DNA of 13,933 nt from Flavobacteriales bacterium (GTDB taxonomy: Bacteria; Bacteroidota; Bacteroidia; Flavobacteriales; BACL11): positions 1-13,933 of the forward strand of contig NZWA01000011.1 in NCBI GenBank assembly GCA_002697505.1. The letters are read 5' to 3'. Positions 9,473 to 13,933 of this stretch are shown in pieces. Positions within the stretch are counted from its first letter, which is position 1; the number at the start of each line of letters is the position of its first letter. A program made the position numbers and the translations under genes. A model generated the notes under the pieces. The model was not told the DNA's origin. It saw only the letters and a program-made list of their open reading frames with translations, and searched no databases.

Positions 9473-12400
9473 TTATTTATCTTTAACTATCTCCAACTTA
9501 TCTATATCTTTTCTCTCACCATAGATAACATAAAAATAATTAAGCGGTTCGTCAGTATTAGCCCCCACATAAACATCTCCATTGTCTTCTATTCTATCAA
9601 CATAAATACTTTGATTCGGTCCTATTGGAGTTACATCAACTGTCATTGAATCAATATGCACTAATCCAGACCAATATTCTGGAGCCTGTATGCCGCTATC
9701 TTGTGATTTTCCTCTAAAGTAAACTCCATGTTCTGGACCCTCAATACAAGCATGCATAAGCTTCTTGTCTGATTGAGTAGGATGATCAATTAAAAATGAT
9801 TTAGAACTACCGACAATATCTCCAATTACTTCCAGTGTGTAACTTGGACTTTGAGTTCCAATACCAACATTGCCACCATTAATGTAGCTGGCTCCATTAT
9901 TTAATAATTTTATATTGTCTCCAACATTTAATGCTGCTGCTGATGATCCTGCATCACCTATGTGTAATTGAGGATTAGCACTTGAATTTGGTTGCAGCTT
10001 GATCATGTCTGACGGATCAGTTGGCACACCTCCTTCATACGTGCCAAAGAAAGTTGAAACCCCTTGGCAAAGCATATAGTTCGCAGAACCATCTAACTGA
10101 CTCCTGTATAATATAATAGGATTAAGGTTTGTAGAGGCTGCATTTGGGCGCAGTTGCAACATAGGTGCGCCAGCAGCTTCTTGGACTTCAAGTTGAGTAA
10201 CGGGATTAGTTGTCCCTATCCCAACATCACCACCATTAAAATAACTATCTCCATTCGAATTAAGTAGAACTCTTGTTACTCCTGCCGCTTGGTTTACAAT
10301 AAGTCTGCCGTGCTCACTAGAGTTAGTCATAGTGACAATTTGAATATTTGAAGAATTTGTGTGTGTTATTCCTCCTTTTACAGTAAGTTTTTGCGGTGGA
10401 TCAGTCGTTCCAATGCCGACATTACCGTCTGTTGTTATCCTAACTCTCTCTGCACTTGAACCATGTTCTTTAATTGCCAAATCAGAATTGACACCATTTG
10501 CATGGACTTGAAATGCCCAACCTCTATTTTGATAAGTGGCATCTTTTAAACCTAAAAATAAAGCATCGTCACCATCATCTGAGAAAAATGATACATCACC
10601 AAAAACACTTTGCGCTGCTGCACCTGCTGCTCCTGTATAATTACTTACCTGAAGAGTTGAGCTTGGATTATTTGTTCCTATACCTACTCTATTATTTGTG
10701 CTATCTACATATAAAGTATCAGAATCAAAATTAACATCACCATTTATTGCTAAAGTTCCTTGGTCATTCTCAAGAAACCCTCTAACTCTTAATCCGTTTT
10801 GAACATAAGCTCCAGCACTTGCACTAGCATAGAAATAATTATGCTCTACAGTTACAACACCGTCATTTCTAACCATCAATAACTTTTGGTCATCACTATC
10901 TCTAACATGAAGAGATGTAGTAGCATTGGTATTTCCTGCGCCTTTAACTTCTAGAGTTGCATCTGGGTTAGTTACTCCTATACCAACTTTACCATCCTCA
11001 TCTATACGCATAGCTTCAGCGCTTTCAGTAGAAAAGATTAAGCTACCGTTTGTGCCAGCGTTATTTAAAGTAGTATTAACTCCATCAAGAGTAAGAGTAG
11101 TAAGTGCTGATGAGCTAGTATCATGAAGAGTTAAAACAGGAGTGCCGTCAGAAATTCTTACATCTCCTCCGTAAACATGAAGCTTTTCTGATGGATCAGT
11201 TGTTCCTACTCCGACAGCACCCATAAAAAATGCCCCCGTATCAGAAGAAGGAGTATTTAATAACTCTTTTAAAGTCGGTGTGCTTTCTTCTAATGGTTCA
11301 AATCTTGGTCCCCACCAATAAGTTTTAGAACCTGTATTTTGATCATAATAGTTATAAACTCTTTGTTTTGATAAATTCCATTGACTGTTTAATCCATCAC
11401 TAGGACTTCCACTATCAGTAAACTTAAAAGAAGTAGCACCATATATTTTTCGACCATTCCTGTCGTAGATACCTCCATCTGGATGATTAGCTGTTCCTGA
11501 ATGACCACTATCATATATATAGCCAACCATCAAATACCACTGACCAGTCTCCATGCCAGCAGTAGCCATTGTGGCTCCACCAATAAAATATGGATTGCTA
11601 TTGTAAGTGCCATTTAGGTTGTTTACAAAATTTGTTCCTAAATATAAATTACCATCATTTGTTGTAGTTGTAATCTTCTTAACCCAAACAGAAGTTCTAT
11701 ATGATTTTCCTCTATCTATTTGAAATGTATCTGTATTCCAACCACCATCAGCATTGTCGCCAGTATCATTACTAGGAGTATGCCACAAGATAGCGGGTTC
11801 TCCGAATGGGTTTTCACCGTAGATTCTCGCATTCTCTGCTGTTGTTCCATTTTGTGGGAAAGAAGGAGTCGAACCGCTAACCTCTGGTCCGTAAAGTAGC
11901 CACTCATATGATTTTAGTAAATTACCATCTACCGCACCTTTATGTGGCATGACATTACCTCGTTGATCTATACCCCAAGCATTGTCGTGATTACCTGCTT
12001 GATTATTACCACCAGTGGCAGATAAAGTATCTATAGTGAAATAATCTATTCCACCATTACCACCATTAGATTCATAATTTAGTTTTACTCCATAAGTATC
12101 ACTTTCTTGGAGCCAGAGAGTTGCACTATTATCAGTTGTAGATGAGTCTGTTATTTTTAATACGGGGTCACTACCTCTTACATGTAGCAATGAAGATGGA
12201 GTCTCTGTTCCAACACCAAGATATGGACCACTACTACTTGTGCCATGCAAAGTCATACCAATCATTTCAGTTCCCGCTGTTGATCTAGTGGAAAACTTCA
12301 TGTCAGTCCTGTAAGGGCTGGAGTTTGTTTTTACAAGTATTCTCCCTACGTCATGTGAAGTAGAGGTATAATCTGTTTTAAATTGTATGCCACCTAAATC

Positions 12401-13933
12401 TGTATTGGCGCTTGGGTCAGATCCTTTTCTCCTTATTGAAAGTTCAACAAGATTGTCTTGTTTACTTAAATCAAGAATCGTAGCTGGAATATCTGTTCCT
12501 ATACCAACATTACCATTTCCATCAATAGATAAATCTTTACGATTATCAGTAAGGTTATTTATAGTAAAATTACCGCCTAAATGTCTTATTTGGAAAGTGT
12601 CAGCAGAATCTCTTCTTAATTCAAATCCGTGATTTGTAGACGCTCCATCAGCGAGTATATAACCTTCATCCACATGGAGTTTTTCTGATGGATCAGTTGT
12701 CCCTATACCGACATTGGTCCCTTCTATAGCAAAAACTTCATTGCTACTAAATCCCATAAATGCAAGGCGTGGATTCCCTGCGCTGTTTACTCTAACTTTT
12801 AAGCCACCATAATCCCAACCAGCATTATTATTAGCTCCTGCTCTTAATAACCATTCATCAGCATTGGCAGCGTATGAGACAGGAGTAGCATAAATTCCTC
12901 CTCCATGAATGTGTAATTTAAGATCTGGATTAGTTGTTCCTATGCCGACATTACCGCCTTTTTCTATACGTAATCTGCTATTAGATCCACTTGTATAGAA
13001 ATCATATGTTCCAACAGTGGCAGTTGTGCTTCCTGCATAAAATCTAAAACCGTTAATTAAACTAGTTCCTGCGCTACCATGCTCTATGTAATTACTAGCA
13101 GTTCTAATTAAAGGTCTTGCATAACTAGTGGAGAAAGCTCCAAGTAATGCTCTTCCAGCAGTGTTTAGAAATATAGCTCCATCTTGATTATCTGTTCCAG
13201 CCCAACCAACATCACCCTTGACTATCATGGAACCTTCAGCATGAAGCTTTGCTGATGGATCTGTAGTTCCAACACCAACTCTACTACCGTTGACAGAATC
13301 AAGAATATTTAAAGCAAGGTCATCATCAAGGCTAACGCTTGTAAGTGAAGTTGTATTCCAACCAGTATCTCTTAATATGTATCCTTCTATTTCAACATAT
13401 TGAGTAAAGCTTTTTGATGTAGGAACAAGAAAGAAGTCTGTCTTAGTCGCATCTCCATCTCTATTTTTATATTCTAAATTTATATGAATATCAGTGTCTT
13501 CTCCGCCACCTTCAACAGTTGCCCTAGGAACATTAGTTCCTCCACTATTTACAACAACAACACGAACAATTCTAAATACTTTTTCCGCTCCATCATATAT
13601 TCTGATAGTAAAACCTGATGAATCTCCATTTCCGTATTGCTCAACTGTTCCAATGTAACGTGTGGTCGAACCCATTGCGACCTTCATGTTCATTCTGTTT
13701 TTTGAGTCGTTTCTTATTGACCCAAAAAGACCCGTGTTATCTCCACCATAAACATGAAGTCTTGATGTCGGACTATTTGTTGTTATACCTACGTTTTTAG
13801 ATGAATCTACATTAACTATATCAGTCCCGCCAACTCTTAATTTAATATCATCAGCTTCAAAACCTATATAAGTATTATGATCTCCATTGTGGTATAGTTT
13901 TCCATTCATGCCAATGTCTCCATCAACATCTAA
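9473..13933 (-). CDS. Giant fibre/adhesin-like structural protein, 5' end outside window
   Basis: The frame is open to the right edge, so at least 1486 residues are present and the true start lies outside (the Met at 13909 is internal; LDVDGDIG precedes it). Twelve copies of a short motif of type N-VGIGTTDPSEKLHV-x-G occur at about residues 48, 220, 331, 410, 478, 576, 909, 984, 1084, 1174, 1239 and 1357, typical of beta-helical trimeric phage fibres and some surface proteins. Between copies 6 and 7 lies a non-repeat module (about 660-890), rich in Trp, Tyr and Gly, with NPYFIGG..., GQWYLMVGYIYDSG, HPDGGIYDRNG and YWWGPRFEP; it looks like a carbohydrate-binding jelly-roll. The end (about 1375-1486) begins KSFLIDHPTQSDKKLMHACIE and GPEHGVYFRGK, a C-terminal domain I recall from marine T4-like phage fibres. 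Likely receptor binding. Confidence 0.85.
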   Translation of the reverse strand, partial: LDVDGDIGMNGKLYHNGDHNTYIGFEADDIKLRVGGTDIVNVDSSKNVGITTNSPTSRLHVYGGDNTGLFGSIRNDSKNRMNMKVAMGSTTRYIGTVEQYGNGDSSGFTIRIYDGAEKVFRIVRVVVVNSGGTNVPRATVEGGGEDTDIHINLEYKNRDGDATKTDFFLVPTSKSFTQYVEIEGYILRDTGWNTTSLTSVSLDDDLALNILDSVNGSRVGVGTTDPSAKLHAEGSMIVKGDVGWAGTDNQDGAIFLNTAGRALLGAFSTSYARPLIRTASNYIEHGSAGTSLINGFRFYAGSTTATVGTYDFYTSGSNSRLRIEKGGNVGIGTTNPDLKLHIHGGGIYATPVSYAANADEWLLRAGANNNAGWDYGGLKVRVNSAGNPRLAFMGFSSNEVFAIEGTNVGIGTTDPSEKLHVDEGYILADGASTNHGFELRRDSADTFQIRHLGGNFTINNLTDNRKDLSIDGNGNVGIGTDIPATILDLSKQDNLVELSIRRKGSDPSANTDLGGIQFKTDYTSTSHDVGRILVKTNSSPYRTDMKFSTRSTAGTEMIGMTLHGTSSSGPYLGVGTETPSSLLHVRGSDPVLKITDSSTTDNSATLWLQESDTYGVKLNYESNGGNGGIDYFTIDTLSATGGNNQAGNHDNAWGIDQRGNVMPHKGAVDGNLLKSYEWLLYGPEVSGSTPSFPQNGTTAENARIYGENPFGEPAILWHTPSNDTGDNADGGWNTDTFQIDRGKSYRTSVWVKKITTTTNDGNLYLGTNFVNNLNGTYNSNPYFIGGATMATAGMETGQWYLMVGYIYDSGHSGTANHPDGGIYDRNGRKIYGATSFKFTDSGSPSDGLNSQWNLSKQRVYNYYDQNTGSKTYWWGPRFEPLEESTPTLKELLNTPSSDTGAFFMGAVGVGTTDPSEKLHVYGGDVRISDGTPVLTLHDTSSSALTTLTLDGVNTTLNNAGTNGSLIFSTESAEAMRIDEDGKVGIGVTNPDATLEVKGAGNTNATTSLHVRDSDDQKLLMVRNDGVVTVEHNYFYASASAGAYVQNGLRVRGFLENDQGTLAINGDVNFDSDTLYVDSTNNRVGIGTNNPSSTLQVSNYTGAAGAAAQSVFGDVSFFSDDGDDALFLGLKDATYQNRGWAFQVHANGVNSDLAIKEHGSSAERVRITTDGNVGIGTTDPPQKLTVKGGITHTNSSNIQIVTMTNSSEHGRLIVNQAAGVTRVLLNSNGDSYFNGGDVGIGTTNPVTQLEVQEAAGAPMLQLRPNAASTNLNPIILYRSQLDGSANYMLCQGVSTFFGTYEGGVPTDPSDMIKLQPNSSANPQLHIGDAGSSAAALNVGDNIKLLNNGASYINGGNVGIGTQSPSYTLEVIGDIVGSSKSFLIDHPTQSDKKLMHACIEGPEHGVYFRGKSQDSGIQAPEYWSGLVHIDSMTVDVTPIGPNQSIYVDRIEDNGDVYVGANTDEPLNYFYVIYGERKDIDKLEIVKDK
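9843..13795 (-). repeat. Twelve dispersed VGIGTTDPSEKLHV-coding repeats
   Basis: The adhesin motif is repeated at DNA level with 45-110 codons between most copies and about 330 between copies 6 and 7. Some are nearly identical over 30 or more bases (near 11178-11215 and 12675-12710; also 13240-13275), so recombination between copies could add, drop or exchange fibre modules. Confidence 0.75.

Noticed and set aside
10498..10734. Plus-strand ORFs inside the fibre gene (also 10926-11126, 12387-12632, 13618-13800) and a minus-strand one at 11716-11907
   Set aside because: All are other-frame readings of the continuous fibre reading frame with its twelve regular repeats.
13885..13909. ATG at 13909 as true start of the fibre protein
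   Set aside because: The reading frame stays open to the window edge and the upstream codons (LDVDGDIG) continue the repeat-type sequence, so the Met is internal.

Overview
The window reads as part of an AT-rich genome of a tailed double-stranded DNA phage. The evidence is dense, mostly overlapping small genes of viral type, a very long fibre-like structural protein with repeated adhesin motifs, a neighbouring glycosyltransferase, and nucleic-acid genes usual in phages (a RuvB-like AAA+ ATPase, an Nmad1/DUF1599 protein, a protein resembling pyrimidine-dimer glycosylases). The fibre C-terminus and several small proteins resemble those of marine myophages (cyanophage or pelagiphage type). That, the AT bias and the sigma70-like promoters suggest a marine phage of a Gram-negative host, but no gene here fixes the host. 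I saw no tRNA, rRNA, insertion sequence or CRISPR array.

Layout. (1) Positions 1-6768 are a tightly packed minus-strand block of 23 small genes. It runs from the RuvB-like ATPase (6768) down to a signal-peptide protein cut by the left edge. Most neighbours overlap by 4, 8 or 11 bases or lie a few bases apart. Five of these genes are too short for a usual ORF cutoff or need a changed start, and two of the short ones have the only strong Shine-Dalgarno sequences seen. (2) Positions 6865-8176 are a plus-strand island of four genes, divergent from the ATPase gene across a compact back-to-back promoter region, with a repeat-bearing noncoding stretch at 7604-7843. (3) Positions 8212-13933 are a minus-strand structural block: a fibre protein of at least 1486 residues running off the right edge, a GT-A glycosyltransferase, and a protein with a Pro/Glu/Asp tail. 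It converges on the plus-strand island at about 8.2 kb.

Regulation. Four minus-strand transcription units in the small-gene block appear to start from related promoters: TTGAC[A/C], 16-17 bp, then TAAATT or TATATT. The -10 box sits only 6-9 bases before the ATG, which predicts leaderless or nearly leaderless mRNAs. Two of them (genes starting at 2392 and 4117) contain the same perfect 20-bp palindrome between -35 and ATG; a one-mismatch copy lies at 7782-7801. Two others (5452 and 6768) share a nearly identical A-tract block upstream of -35. The plus-strand island starts from a consensus TTGACA-N16-TATAAT promoter with the same close ATG. Weaker versions precede the glycosyltransferase gene and the gene at 8691. 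This promoter set is the most interesting signal in the window.

Working picture (inference): the left block and island hold early or middle genes for host takeover and DNA metabolism, switched by a small promoter family and possibly by an AT-hook-like protein encoded at 5013-5225. The right block holds late receptor-binding genes.
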